Positions 50,341 through 62,500 of a DNA stretch of 64,000 bases are shown one piece after another. The DNA lies in contig CM077599.1 of the NCBI GenBank assembly GCA_039654915.1, positions 1,986,501 through 2,050,500 of the forward strand, read 5' to 3'. The number at the start of each line of letters is the position of its first letter. The stretch's first letter is position 1. The notes below the pieces were generated by a model. That model saw only the letters and a list, made by a program, of their open reading frames with translations, was not told where the DNA came from and searched no databases. The position numbers were made by a program, and so were the translations under genes. The stretch is from Aquilaria yunnanensis. Taxonomy: Eukaryota > Streptophyta > Magnoliopsida > Malvales > Thymelaeaceae.

Positions 50341-50647
50341 CAAGCTATTCGGATTCCCACGTTGTCAAAGACTAAACGCTGACAATGCCCACCTTTGTCC
50401 TCTGTCCTTTCCTCTCTACCTCTATCTCCTTCCTCTCCCCTTTTGATAAATGTTAATTTTGCGGTTAAACATGTTGACTTTTTGTCAACTTTGACCACAA
50501 TTTTCTACCTTACAACTCAATATTTTTGGCCTATTCTTGCTTTGATCCTTCATTTTTTTAGGTTGGAGAAATGGGTCATAGCATTAGAATGGCACCGGGA
50601 AGAGCGGAACGAAAAACGGAAACACAAAAGTCAACAAAAATTATAAC
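50341..50647. other. Pyrimidine-rich spacer right of the LTR element
   Basis: A run of CTCT-rich sequence at about 50400-50445 and an AT-rich remainder. No gene or terminal repeat was identified. Confidence 0.45.
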
Positions 50648-50946
50648 TGTGAGGCCTAGGCACCAAGAGTGAGGCCTAGGCGTCACAGTACAAAAGCTTA
50701 CTGCCTGAAAAACGCACTCTGGAGGCCTAAGCGCCAGTTGAGGCCTCAGCCCCAGGCACCTGCGAGCCTGGAGGCCTAGGTACCCAAGCAACCCCTTTTG
50801 GGGCCTAGGCGCCAGAACACTTGTGAGCCTAGAGGCCTAGGCGCCCAAGCGCCCCTTCTTGGGGCCTAGGCGCCAGAGCACCCTCGAGCCTGGAAGCCTA
50901 GGCCCCTAAGGACGCCCTTCTGAGGCCTAGGCGCCAGTCACCCGGG
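50648..50946. repeat. GC-rich minisatellite built on GGCCTAGGCGCC
   Basis: Three consecutive units of 61 bp (50764-50824, 50825-50885, 50886-50946) each begin GAGCCTGG or GAGCCTAG and hold two copies of a GGCCTAGGCGCC-like core. More decayed units precede them from 50648. Part of each unit is self-complementary (CCCAAG ... CTTGGGG). The GC content stands out sharply from the surrounding AT-rich DNA, and many CpG sites are present. No protein is implied; the minus-strand frame across it is a by-product of the repeat. Confidence 0.85.
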
Positions 50947-51690
50947 AAAGTGGTCCCCTACCTCAAATTTGAACTCAAGCTTGCTATTGGCCAGGATTTC
51001 TATCCAAATGGTTTGGTGAGTGAAAGAGACAATTCCAATGGGTAGAAGAGCCTGGAACCTAACAAAAGAAGAGAGCTTCATCTTCATCTTCTCTTCTTAG
51101 AATTAGTTTTTCCATATCCACCATAGTTAGTATTCTTAGCTTTTCTTAGTTTTTCTTGGTCAACATTGGAGCTAGCTTGGAGATTGCTTGGAGTGCTAAA
51201 AAAGACTAGCTTGGAGACTTTGGATTCAAGATCTTCTAGCCATCTTGGGTTTATTCTTTCATCTTCCTTGTAGTTTCTCATGGATGTTATTATGTTTACT
51301 TTCATGATTATATTTTATTTAGTTATGGAGTAGTCTTCTTTTACATTTTCTATGGATGTAGCCACTTGGATTGATTATGTTGGATGAATTCATGGTTATG
51401 TGATGTTAGTTTTCTACTAAATGTATGTTTATTCTTTTCTTGAGCTTAATGTTGTGTTAGCTAGTTGATGGCTACAATTGGTTGCACTATAAATTGCCTC
51501 TAAACTCTTATAAAATATTAGAAGTAATTGAACCTAGGAGAAGAATTTAATGGCTATGGACTTGTTTAAAAATTAGTCTAAGTCATTAGGTAAAAGTAAA
51601 TTGAGCTCTAATGCCTATTTCTAAGCTTGTAATCGGATGGAAATCCTTAGGATTTAGAATTAGTAATTGTAAAAGCTTTATTGTTCCAAG
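50947..51690. other. Unclassified repeat-like DNA
   Basis: This stretch follows the minisatellite with recurring agcttggaga phrases (near 51171, 51177 and 51206) and sequence reminiscent of untranslated parts of plant retrotransposons. I could not define terminal repeats or coding sequence. Confidence 0.35.
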
Positions 51691-51697
51691 TTGTTAT

Positions 51698-51887
51698 TTT
51701 GAATTTATTTTAATATTATTTAATGTCAAGTCATCAAGTTTCATCCAATTTAATGGTAAAATTGACAGAAAGTACTTGATTGAGACGCACTATATCAGTT
51801 TATGTAGTTCAATAAGACAAATCTACAGATTAGGTACCAATTTTGGACAAAAAAAAAACCTAGGATAGTCCTGGTGGATTTTACCTT
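51698..51887. repeat. Orphan terminal repeat of the 29337-31518 Mutator-like family
   Basis: It runs in the same orientation as the right terminal repeat of the element at 29337-31518, without its hAT insertion. Shared phrases in order are TTATTTAATGTCA, CATCCAATTTAA, GGTAAAATTGA/AGTAAAGTTGA, then GACAAAT, GGTGGA and TTTTACC. No partner end was found upstream, so this is a truncated or solo end. Confidence 0.65.
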
Positions 51888-51896
51888 ATCTATTTG

Positions 51897-53480
51897 ACTA
51901 GATTTTCTATTTGCTCTCTTGGTTCCCAAGTTTTTTTTTGTTATTGTTTTATGTATTATCTTCCAAAGTGAGACAATGGTGACCATAATTTGTTTATTTT
52001 TTATCTTTATTAAGTCAATTGTTAAATCCTTAATACCTAAAGTTTTTTCAATTTTTTGTCTCCATCCTAGCATTTTTTTTTATTTTCTTTATTGTTGTTT
52101 TTCTAAGATAAAACTTTAATCATTATAATTTACTTATTTTTGATCTGGTTAATACTTGATTCAGCTTTAGTCAGCTTTTTTTTTTATCTTCAATTTTTTT
52201 ATATCTTTGTTAAGTTAATGATTAGCTTGTTAAATATAGTTTTGTATTTTAGTTATTTTTTTATCATTATTGATGATTAAGTTTTATAACATTAATTATT
52301 TACTTTAAGCTCTATAGTTTAATAAAGTAATTTGATTTATAATTGTTAAAATTGAAAGTAAAATTTTCATCAATATTAAAAAATTAATTTTTTAGTAAAT
52401 CACACTAGAAAAAGGTTAAAAAAAAAGAGACAAAAGCAAAAAAACAAAAAAAAAGGATGCAGTTCCAGTTCTTAACTTTTTAATCTTTTCATTTTAGACT
52501 CTGAGTTACGTCCGCATTATATTCTACTCCCCAGGTTTTATAACTATTTAACTAGATATTCTATTTGTTCTCCTAGTCCTTTTTTTTTTTTTTAATCTAT
52601 TTTGTTTATCTTTATTAAGTCAATTGTTAAATTCTTAATATCTAAAGTTTTTCCTTTTTTTTAAATCTTAATCCTTACTTTTTTATTAATTTTCTTTGTT
52701 ATTTTTTTTTCTAAAATGAAACTTTAATAATTATAATTTACCTATTTTTGGCATGGTTCTGGTTTAAAATTAGAAACCAAAAGAACAAATGGAGAGGTTT
52801 GGTAACCTGCAAATGGTAGTTGGTATTTTTTTATAATAAATTTTAATAATAAATAAATAAAAATTTATCATCAATAAATTTATGATAATCAATTAAAATT
52901 TATTTATTTTTATTTATTGTTCTAAAGTAAAATTTTTGTAACCATGGTTTGTTTCTTTTATTTTTTTAATCAACTATAGTGACTTCATTTATATATTTTT
53001 TTTGTTGGTTTTTTATTATTATTTTTTTTAACAAAACTTTGGTCAATATGAGTTTTCTACTTTTTGGTATGGTTCAAACTGATTCATTTTAGCCAATATT
53101 TTCATTTATTTTCTTTTTCATTTATTAAATTGATGATTAAGCTTTTAATTCTAGAAACCTTTACATTTTCTCTCTTGGCCCAAAGACCAATTTAGCTGTC
53201 ATTTTTTGTCATTGAAATTTCATACTTTGTTTTATATTTTTAATTGTTTCACATTATTTCTCTTTTATAAAATAAAATTTTAGTCCCCACGGTTTATTTC
53301 TTCATACTTTTTGAATCTTTTTTTTTTTCTCTCTTAGTACCAAAACTTGACCTTTTTATCCAGGTCCTTGCTTTTCTTTTTTCACTTTTATAAATTTTTT
53401 TTCTTTCATCAACGATCGATATTATTTTATATTCATATTTAATGTTGACACAGATTAAACCACTGCAACATGTGGGCACC
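51897..53480. repeat. AT-rich direct repeat, period about 650 bp
   Basis: The block beginning tttgactagattttctatttg near 51890-51905 recurs as taactagatattctatttg near 52549. The same phrases then follow in order: ctttattaagtcaattgtta (52008 and 52610), ccttaatacctaaagttttt (52027 and 52635) and actttaatcattataattta. A third, weaker copy is suggested near 53100-53300. The window's first 250 bp contain related phrases, pointing to a dispersed family. No coding content was found. Confidence 0.6.
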
Positions 53481-54609
53481 ATGAACCTCGTTCACTACTA
53501 TATATTAAACGGTGTTGGGCCAATTACTGTTCATGAATAGTAACATCATTTAATCTACTTTTTTTTTTTTGCTATTTTTTTTTATTTGTGGTCAAACTTC
53601 TATTTCCGTCTCTAGGTATGTTATTTTTGACCTTTTGGTCCTCAAACCTGTCCAAATGATGATCGGGTGTTTGATTTGATTTACTATTAGAAATATTAAC
53701 TGATCGGGTTTAACTAACCCACTCCCTCTCCACGACTAGTTGTGTTCAGGCAGTACTAGTCCCGCAAGTGAGCAAGGACTACCTGCCAACCTATTTAAGA
53801 TATATTTAATTTTTCATATATATATCCCAAAGAATGTATATATTTATAATTAATAATAACTAAAACATACAAATTAAAGTAATATATGTATTTTATGTTA
53901 TTATAGTTTTATTTTGAAATAAAATTATATTTTAAATATAAATATATGAGTGTAAAAGAGATATTGGTAGTGTTGGGTAGGATTGGTTAAACATGTATCA
54001 TCCTCATGGCTATGCAAGTAAGGGCCGGTTTGGGTTTAGGCAGCTGGATTCAGGGAGAGTAGGACATTTTTTTACATCTCTATAATTATAATTAAAATTG
54101 GGAACCTTATCATCAAATAAAGGAGTTTGGGGACTTAATGGGGCAGACATAATAAACGTATAAACTAGATGAAGGATTTAATCATTCACCAGAAAATAAC
54201 CTAAAAAGGCAAATTTTGAATATAAAACTCTCCCCCCGGTAACGCACCGGGGCTCGCGAACGAAGTACCTCGATCGAACGTCTGAAGCGCATCGAAGGCT
54301 TTGGCCATGGGGATAGAAATGAAAAATGTTTTGCTATCTTTAAGAGTGAGTAACCAAGACATTAAAAAGCTTGAGTTTAATCTAATAACCTTTAAGAGTG
54401 AGTATAATAAGGGTTAAACAGATTACCTTTTCATTCGAAAAATATATAGAAACATGGTGTAAGGATTGAAAAATAATACCAAGTCAACGTAAGTTACTGG
54501 TACTAGAAGTAGCAATTTAAAAGAGGAATAAACAACATAATAAACATACAACTGGGATCAGATGCTGGAGCTAAAGAGTGAAAAGCAATTAGGTAATAGA
54601 TCAGTGTAA
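53481..54609. other. Intergenic DNA
   Basis: No gene is recognised. A short GC-rich island at about 54230-54310 (CCCCCCGG ... CGCACCGGGG, with several CG sites) stands out from the AT-rich surroundings; its origin is unknown. Confidence 0.5.
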
Positions 54610-55460
54610 TTTGAAAGATGGTCCATTGATAACAATTTTCATTTTGTAATAAAATTTGAATTTTTTACTTACTCGACATAAGAAAATGAAAAATTAATAA
54701 AAAATTATTCAATGAATTATTATACTTGTATAATATTAGTTTTCAAATCAAATTGATTCCAAATAAAAAAATTATAAAAATAAAATAAGTTATTTTAGAT
54801 TGATCCAACTTAATTGTAGATATATTGCTCATAGCCAATTCATTTTTATTTTTGCATTTTTTTCCTAAAACTAATTTAATTTGAAAGCCAATATTATGTA
54901 GATGTAATAATCTATTTACAAGTAAATTTTTATGATATTATAAAAATTTTATGAATTTTTCATTTTTAATGCCTAAAACTAGAAAATTCATAAAAATATT
55001 CATAAGATTATAAAAACTATATTTTCAATGGATTATTACATCTATATAATATTGAATTTTAAATAAAATTAGCACCAAGTGAAAAAGATGTGAGGATAAA
55101 AATAAGTTATTTCAAATTAAGTTGACTTAAGTTAAAACGAATTGATTGTAAAATAACTTATTTTTATTTTTACATTTTTATTTCTTAGAACTAAATTTAT
55201 TTGAAAGTTAATATTATGTAGTATGATAATACATTGAAATTAAATTTTTTATAATGTTATTAATTTTTTATGAAAATTTCTTTTTATAGACATTCAAAAA
55301 TTAAAATTCATAAAAATTTAATAAAATTATAAAAATTTTACTTTCAATGAGTTATTATACATATATAGTATTTATTTTTAAATAAAATAAATTTTACATA
55401 AAAAATTATAAAAATAAAAAAGAGTCATTTTAAATTAAATTAACTTGTGTTAAAATGAAT
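54610..55460. repeat. Array of alternating direct and inverted AT-rich repeats
   Basis: Related segments of about 110-150 bp alternate in orientation. Forward units begin caatgaattattata (54710), caatggattattaca (55026) and caatgagttattatac (55345), spaced 316 and 319 bp. Between them lie inverted copies (about 54835-54960 and 55150-55270) containing the reverse phrases AACTTATTTT, TTTGAAAG and AATATTATGTAG. Each period is thus a hairpin-capable palindrome, and at least two and a half periods are present. The array ends about 0.2 kb before the METTL5 start codon. No protein or known element ends were identified. Confidence 0.75.
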
Positions 55461-55620
55461 TGCGTATAAACAGTCTTGAAGAGTTAAATTTCTTGATTTC
55501 TCCTTTTTATCTAATAAAAAAATTTCTGATTTCTCTTATTGGATCTAAACAGACAAAAGGAAGCCCTTCCATTGTAATTTAATAAAATTCAAGCATATTC
55601 CTGATGAAAAATCTCCTTGG

Positions 55621-55629
55621 CTAGGGTTT
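55621..55629 (-). promoter_or_regulatory. Telo-box in the METTL5 leader
   Basis: CTAGGGTTT on the plus strand is AAACCCTAG on the minus strand, 45 bases before the METTL5 start codon. Telo-boxes near the transcription start mark plant ribosome-biogenesis and translation genes, which fits an rRNA methyltransferase. Confidence 0.55.
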
Positions 55630-55673
55630 ATGCTTCTCCTGTGGAAAGGAAATCGCATCTCAATCACTAGAAC

Positions 55674-58667
55674 ATGAAGCTGAAGCAACTGGAAAGTCTT
55701 TTGGGTGATCTTCAACAGTTCTCAAACCCAAAGGTCTCTTTACCTTTATTTCGTTTTCTCGCAGTGAACAAACAAACACCCAGAAAGAAGCTTACTTGAA
55801 AGTGAAGAACTTGTTTCTGAATTAGTTCTGGCCCTTTCTGCTGAAGTGCAGGTTGAATTGGAGCAGTACCCAACTGGACCACACATTGCTTCTCGCATGC
55901 TGTACACTGTATGATCTCTTTTCTTATTCTCAAGCAAGTTCAGGCTCTAACTTTATCTAGGTCTTGCACTCTTTAAGTTATTTTCATCAGAGCGTTCCGT
56001 TTTTTCACTTTCAATCTTTCTATCTTAGACGGGTCGTTTTCGTGTTTGATTTTGAATTGTTGGCACCAATGAAACTGCCCAAGTTACAAAGACTGTAATC
56101 AGCTGCTGTTTCCAAGGCTCGTATATAAGTCATGGCTACTGGCTAATGCCAATAGTTATATTCTTCCGTGATTTGTTAAGTGATCGACCTCGTGACTGTG
56201 ATGTTCCTCGACCAATTATTATTTAGGCGGAGAATTCATTTGATGATATCAGCAACAAGGTGGTGGCTGATTTTGGCTGCGGGTGTGGCACTTTAGGTGC
56301 TGCGGCTGCTCTCCTGGATGCAGAGTGAGTGAGTCTTTCTCACCTTTCTCCAGTTTCCCTGGTTGTGGTTATTCTATTTCAATTCTTTGTTTCCTTGCGG
56401 TCTCATTGTAATTTGGATAGTTAAAAGAAGCTGTTATTCTTTTTATCATGCTTAGTAGCTCTACTTAAAGGAACATCTTTGGTCACCTTTGGATTTTAGA
56501 TGGATGTTTTGATTAATAGATCAGGCAGGTTGGAATTTCTTTTATTACATTATTTATTGTAGTTGTCTTTCTCTTTTATTTGAGCAGCCAGGTTATTGGC
56601 ATTGATATTGATCCTCAATCCCTAGAAATAGCGTCCATGAATGCGGGGGAGCTTGAGGTATTTGCTGTTTTTTTCAGTTTGACGTGCTAAGCTGTTGAGC
56701 AATATATTCTTGCTGTTTCGTCATTTATTTTTTCATTAACTGTTCTTGCCACTGAATTAGAAGTTCTTTAATATATTTGGAATTTTCTGGTGTCCTGCAA
56801 CTATTTCTGCCAGCATCTGTTTTTAGATCTATTTTTATGCGCAAGTGACGTGCAGTAAAAACTGATTCTTTGCTGATTATACAGTTGGATATTAGTTTCA
56901 TTCAGTGTGATATCAAGAATCTGCACTGCAGAGGTAGCATTTCCACTCCATACTTCGTCTTGGAACAAATATTGACACAGACAATTTAAGCATATCTTTC
57001 AGCAGGATTGAATTTTTCTTCTGAAAATAACAATCTGTTAAACCTTGATATGTCACGGGGTTGGGATATATTGTAACTGAGAAGTCCCAACATGGTTTGC
57101 CTTAAGGTATTAACAGTATTTGATAAGCTAATTGCTGTGAGAGATGGTCTTTCAGCGTATAAACTTTGGATTAAGGTGGACAGCGCACAGCAGAACTGAG
57201 CTTCTTCTCTTTTTGGTTTGTTTGTTTGTTTCTTCTCCTTCTTCCTTTTCTTCCTCTTCCTTTTTTCAAAACGTTATGAGCAGGAAGTTGATAGCAAGTT
57301 CAAAAGACTCTACCAGTACACCCTGGCATATCTTGGGTGAAGGACTGGTCTCTGCTTTAAACTACCAGGAACCAACTACCAATATCAATAACACTCACTG
57401 GGATCTTGTGTAATTCATATTAACCTTAGTTTTGTGCATAATTGGTTGTTCTGGACATGCTGTTTCTTGGAATGCCTTGCTCATCTTCATCCACACCTTT
57501 GCAGCAAGTTGCCCCTAAATGATGGGATCATTAGTTGTCGTGTTGGGCATCTGTATGGGCAGTATAAGCTATAGTTCTAAGAAGCACAATATCCACATTC
57601 AAGATTTTCTTTTCAAAAGAAAGCCAGTGATTAATGAGCAACCACAAATCATATTTTGATCCTTTCTTCTCAATTTATTGTTCAGGGCAATTTGTAGATA
57701 CTGTTGTCATGAATCCTCCTTTTGGAACTAGGAAAAAGGGTGCTGACATGGATTTTCTTTCTATTGCCTTGAAGGTTAGCCTTGTGTTCAGATGTATAAA
57801 ATGCATTAAAGTATGTATTTTTGCTTTGATCCTCAAGTTGGACAGATAATTTTATTGTCAGGTTGCTTCTCAATCAGTTTATTCCTTGCATAAAACCTCG
57901 ACAAGAGATGTAAGTAGTTTTGCTTGGATCTTTTGGCTTGTCAATTGCCATGGCATCTAACCATATCTATCATGTCGTTTGCCTACTTTGACTGATGGGC
58001 TGAACATGGAAAATTTTATATTTTCCCCTTTAGCTGGAGAAGATGAGAGGAACAAACTGATTTATTGGTCGTCTTGTTTTTTGGATTTCAGTGGTGAGAT
58101 GGGTTATAAGCTGTTGTTCTAGATTTCTAGGACACCTAAAAGTGCTACTTCTGTAATATTTTTCCTTCAGCATCCATGTACTCTGTATTGGCCTGACTTT
58201 GGATATGTGATCAGATACCTTTCTTTACATGAAGATGTTTGCCTACTGAAACAGTTTTTGACCTGAGATTGATTTTCGTCAACTTATTGTTTTCCTGCTG
58301 TGCGTTGATCTCTCTCTCTCTCTTTTCTTTCTGTTTTTTTTTTTCCCCCTTGGCCAGCATGTTAAAAGGGCTGCATTGCATGACTTCCATGCAAAGAGCG
58401 CTGAGATTTTGTGTGAGGTGGGTTGGAAACTGCTTTCAGTTGGCTTTGTCATGCATTTGTTTATAAGTTTTCGTTATCTTGCAAAAGATTAGCATTCTTA
58501 CTCCTTTTCTTTCTCTATTGCTCCCCAAATCCACCTCTCCTGCTCAGCTCCGTTTCGATGTCCCCCAGCTGTACAAATTTCACAAGAAGAAGGAGGTGGA
58601 TGTTGCCGTGGACCTCTGGCGATTTGTACCCGAAACGAGCCTGCAAAGGGCACTTAGCCTGAATTAG
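55674..58667 (+). CDS. METTL5: METTL5-like 18S rRNA N6-adenosine methyltransferase
   Basis: This family is a SAM-dependent methyltransferase that, with TRM112, makes N6-methyladenosine on 18S rRNA in animals; the plant orthologue is expected to do the same. Exons from GT-AG sites are 55674-55733, 55852-55908, 56227-56324, 56588-56657, 56885-56933, 57686-57774, 57862-57909, 58358-58417 and 58548-58667; the frame is continuous and gives 216 aa (human METTL5 is 209). Visible motifs are EQYPTGPHIASRMLYT near residues 24-39 ahead of the Rossmann core, SAM-binding motif I VADFGCGCGTLG (52-63), the acidic GIDIDP strand at about 76-81, and the catalytic N6-adenine motif NPPF (121-124) followed by GTRKKGADMDFL. 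The C-terminus has the basic KFHKKKEVDVAVDLWRF segment. The 3' end converges on the EF-Ts gene. No defect was seen. Confidence 0.95.
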
Positions 58668-59509
58668 GATCATCGTTTGTAGAATACCGTCTCATTTTAT
58701 CTGGAGAAAGTGTCCCACTTCTCCCACATGGTATGGCTGTGTGGGTGGAGAAGTGAACAAGTCCGTGATGTGTACTGATGTTAAGCTAGAGCTTGAGTTT
58801 AGCGTGGCATTGGGAACTCTTGCTATATGTTCCTGTTCCCCAAACGATGCAGTTTTCCTTTTTTCTTCATATTGTGCAACGCCATCAATTGCACGTAATC
58901 CTTATTATCTGTTACTATATTAAAGTATTTTTTTGAAAACTATGGTGCAATGTATGTGTGTCTTTGATTGGGTTATGAAAGCTTCCCAACAATGGCTTCT
59001 TGCTTGGCACATCCCTTGGACAGAACGCCAAAAAATCTTATTATAATTCCAGTCGGCGTTTCAATTATTAAAGTAACAATGTCTGCTGAACAAGGAGGTT
59101 TGATGGATAATTCCAGTCTGTTATATTAAAGTAACACTGTCGGCTGATCAAGGAAATTTGATGGATAAGTTTAGTACGTGGGTTTGTCTCATAGAAACCA
59201 TTGATGCACGACCAAAGTTTATCATGTGACCAAACAATCTTGGCATTCTCTGAAAGATTGGAGTTAGAGCCCATATGGAAACAATACAATTGAGCTTAAG
59301 CTATGCTCCTATTCTCCCTTCTCATAGCCTCAAAAAAGTTCGTCGGTGGAACACTTGGGATACACGAAATTATACCTATGCTGCGAGAATAATCTAATTG
59401 CTTTGAATCACAACAAAAAAGAAGCTAACGTTAACTCACCATTTTTTCTTTCCCCCTCACCTAAATTAGCTTACTTCACCACTGAGACCTTCAAAGTTGT
59501 AAACACTGC
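58668..59509. other. Convergent 3' spacer between METTL5 and EF-Ts
   Basis: An 842-bp tail-to-tail spacer that should contain both 3' untranslated regions. Apart from the short tandem duplication listed separately, I see no gene in it. Confidence 0.5.
59043..59164. repeat. Two-copy tandem repeat of about 60 bp
   Basis: Units 59043-59106 and 59107-59164 both begin ataattccagtc and continue with ttaaagtaaca, a GTC(T/G)GCTGA block and ATTTGATGG-type ends. A local imperfect duplication in the spacer. Confidence 0.75.
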
Positions 59510-62500
59510 TTAAACGTGACTCTTTTCATTCTTCTGGTCCTCTTTCAAATTTGCAATGGTCTCGCCAAGAGTAAACCGAACAAATCTGCGGACTTTTATG
59601 TTTTCTCCAAGAGCAGCAACAGTTTGCTTCACCAAGTCTTTCACCAACAAACTGTCGTCCTTGATAAAGGGCTGCTCAAGAAGAGCAAGCTCTCCGACCC
59701 TCTTTGAGACCCTGCCCTCCACAATTCTCTCTCTTATATTTTCCGGTTTTGATTGAAGATCTTCCCTCTGCATTTCAAGCTCCTTTTCCTTGTGCACAAT
59801 GTTCTCGGGAATGTTTTCAGTCGACACAAACTGTACCTGTGGACAGGCCACAACTTGCATTGCTAGATCATCGACTAGATCCTTGAATTTTTCACTTCTA
59901 CCAACAAAGTCCGTCTCACAATTGACTTCAATCAGGACACCAATGCGTGAATCATGAATGTAAGAACCAATTCTTCCTTCAGCTGCAAGCCGGCTAGATT
60001 TCTTGTCTGCAGATGCAAGACCCTTCTTCCTGAGGTACTCCTGTGCCTTCTCAAGATCTCCTCCAGTTTCAGAGAGAGCTTTCTTGCAATCCATCATTCC
60101 TGCTCCTGTTTCTTCTCGTAGTTGTTTGACAAGTGCAGCTGAGATTGTTGCTGTTGATGGCCTAGAACAACATGTGCAAAAAAAAAAAAAAAAAAAGCTC
60201 ATAAAAATTAAGTATTCAAGACTGTTGCTGTTGGTGGCAGTAAATGTTGATGAAGGTTCATGTTTCTACGTTCTGAGATTGTGTATTTGACTAAGAGACT
60301 AGTTTGATAATGGACAAAAGAAGCTTGGCCTAAGCCACCATACCTACAACCTAATGAGCATAAGGGAAATAAGATGGCAGATTTAGTAGATCAGACATTC
60401 CAAACACAAATAAATTTACCACAAGAATATCATGCAATCAACAATCACAAAAAATTTACTTACTTCTGAACAGTTTCTTGAACTTCAGCTGAAGCTGGTT
60501 CAGCTTTTTCTGATACAGTTGCTGGTTTAGCTGCAGTTTGTGCAGCTACTTCTGCAGCAAAATCTTGTTTTTTCTTCTCCAAACCCTCCCCAAGATTATA
60601 CCTCACAAATCTTTTTACCTTTATATTTTCTCCAATAGTAGCAATGGTCTGCTTAACCAAATCCTTCACCACCATCTTATCATTCTTAATGTATGGCTGT
60701 TCAAGTAATGCCAGCTCCTCAAGCCTCTTCCTGGTCCTACCTTCAACAATCCTTGATCTGATCTGCTCAGATTTTGACAAGAGATCTTCCTTCTGCATCT
60801 CTATTTCCTTTTCCTTGCTAACAACTTCATCAGGCACATCTTCTGTAACAAGATACTGCACTTGAGGGCATGCAGCAACCTGCATGGCTAGATCATCCAC
60901 AAGCTCCTTGAAAATTTCCCCCCGAGAAACGAAATCAGTCTCACAGTTGACCTCTACTAGCACACCGATCCTGCTATCATGAATGTAAGAACCTATCCTC
61001 CCCTCAGCTGTTGCACGGCTCGCTTTCTTTTCTGCACTTGCAAGGCCTTTCTTACGAAGGTACTCTTGAGCTTTGACAAGGTCCCCTCCAGTTTCAGATA
61101 GAGCTTTCTTGCAATCCATCATCCCTGCCCCTGTTTCTTCACGAAGCTGCTTTACAAGTGCAGGCGAAATGGCTGCTGCAGTTTTTGTATAAGAAAGAAG
61201 TAGATAACAGAGACTAAAACTTGGAAACTGGTGTAGAATACTCCATCCCAAATTGTATGTGCTACTCATTATTTTGGGATGTCCCAAAATAATGAATCAT
61301 TTTCCTATCTTATCCTCAAAGAGTTGAAGTTTGACATGTAGTTAATGCTTTTGTGAGGGTAGAGTTTGGAAAGATGTTGAAAACTCAAAAGTTGCCTAAA
61401 ACTGTGTTGAGGAACAAATGGGTCATACGAATTGGGACAGAGCAAGTATTACTCATAAAGAGACATTTCGATAGCTCCATCCTAGCAATTTTTTAATGTA
61501 GAATGAAGATAACAGTTTAAGGTGTTTGGCTCCGAAATGATCCTTTTAAGTGCCTACTTACTACAGATATAATAAATCTTATGCCTATCCCACGAGTAAC
61601 TGTGCTTGATATCGGAATGCCCCTATACCTTTTTCACCCGAGCTTAATTCATAGGGTTTCATGGTGCATTCAATTTGATGAGGATGATCAAAAAGGACAA
61701 ATTGTATACCTTTAACCGTGCTTTCCTTTGAAGTGGATCCATTTGAATTAGTAACTGTTCCACTATTCTGAGGTGTAGTTTCCACCTCTGTGGTTTGTGG
61801 AATAGATGAAGTGCCGCTGTCAGAAGCAGTTTCTTCTGCGAGCACTTTGTTCTCTGTCCCCTCAGTTTGGCTCTCTTGGACTTCAATCACATTACTCTCT
61901 GGAGATTTTAGTTGATCCGAAGACTGTTGAAGCAGCCCATCATTTCCACTGTTCTCCCCTTTTTCTGCCAAACCAGTACATGACAATAAAAAAATGCATG
62001 TGAGAGTGAAATATCACAAGAAAACCTTCCATCTGATAAAAATCTTAACATCTTCTGTGTTTTCTGCTTGTCTGTCTTTTAGGCTAAAGAGAATATATTA
62101 TTGAATACAAATACTATTAAAATAGGAGTCAATGATGTGCATAACATGATCTGCATGCATTAAGTCACTTGACGAAATGCTCCTATAAAACATCCTTTTC
62201 AACTAAGCGAATATGTTCATATGCTTGACAACAAAAATTTCCAGTCTTCAACAAATTCTTTGCATTGTCAAAACATCACCATTAGAATCAATCTTCCAGA
62301 ATTATAGATTTTATAGTAGAATTCACCAGTTGTAGTTGACATATGGTATATCTCTCACATGATAACAAACAAACAAGCACAGAAGAGGGGACGAAAATCT
62401 GTCTTCAAACAACTGCCTCAAGTTAGTTACCATAAGTATCATTAGAATGATGAAGCTCTGTTGCTGTACCTGAGCTGACAATGCTTCCATTTCTGTCAGG

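Noticed and set aside
50576..50791. Minus-strand 71-aa frame over the minisatellite
   Set aside because: It follows from the GC-rich repeat unit and has no independent coding evidence.
59510..60202. Second EF-Ts domain as a separate tandem gene copy
   Set aside because: The frame and splice sites (donor after 60464, acceptor at 60161) join it to the first EF-Ts domain, as in the known two-EF-Ts chloroplast polyprotein.
60460..61287. EF-Ts frame starting MGHPKIMSS as a separate, independently initiated gene
   Set aside because: Its first residues are translated from the Stowaway element in the intron. A good acceptor at 61175 joins the EF-Ts domain in frame to the preceding exons.
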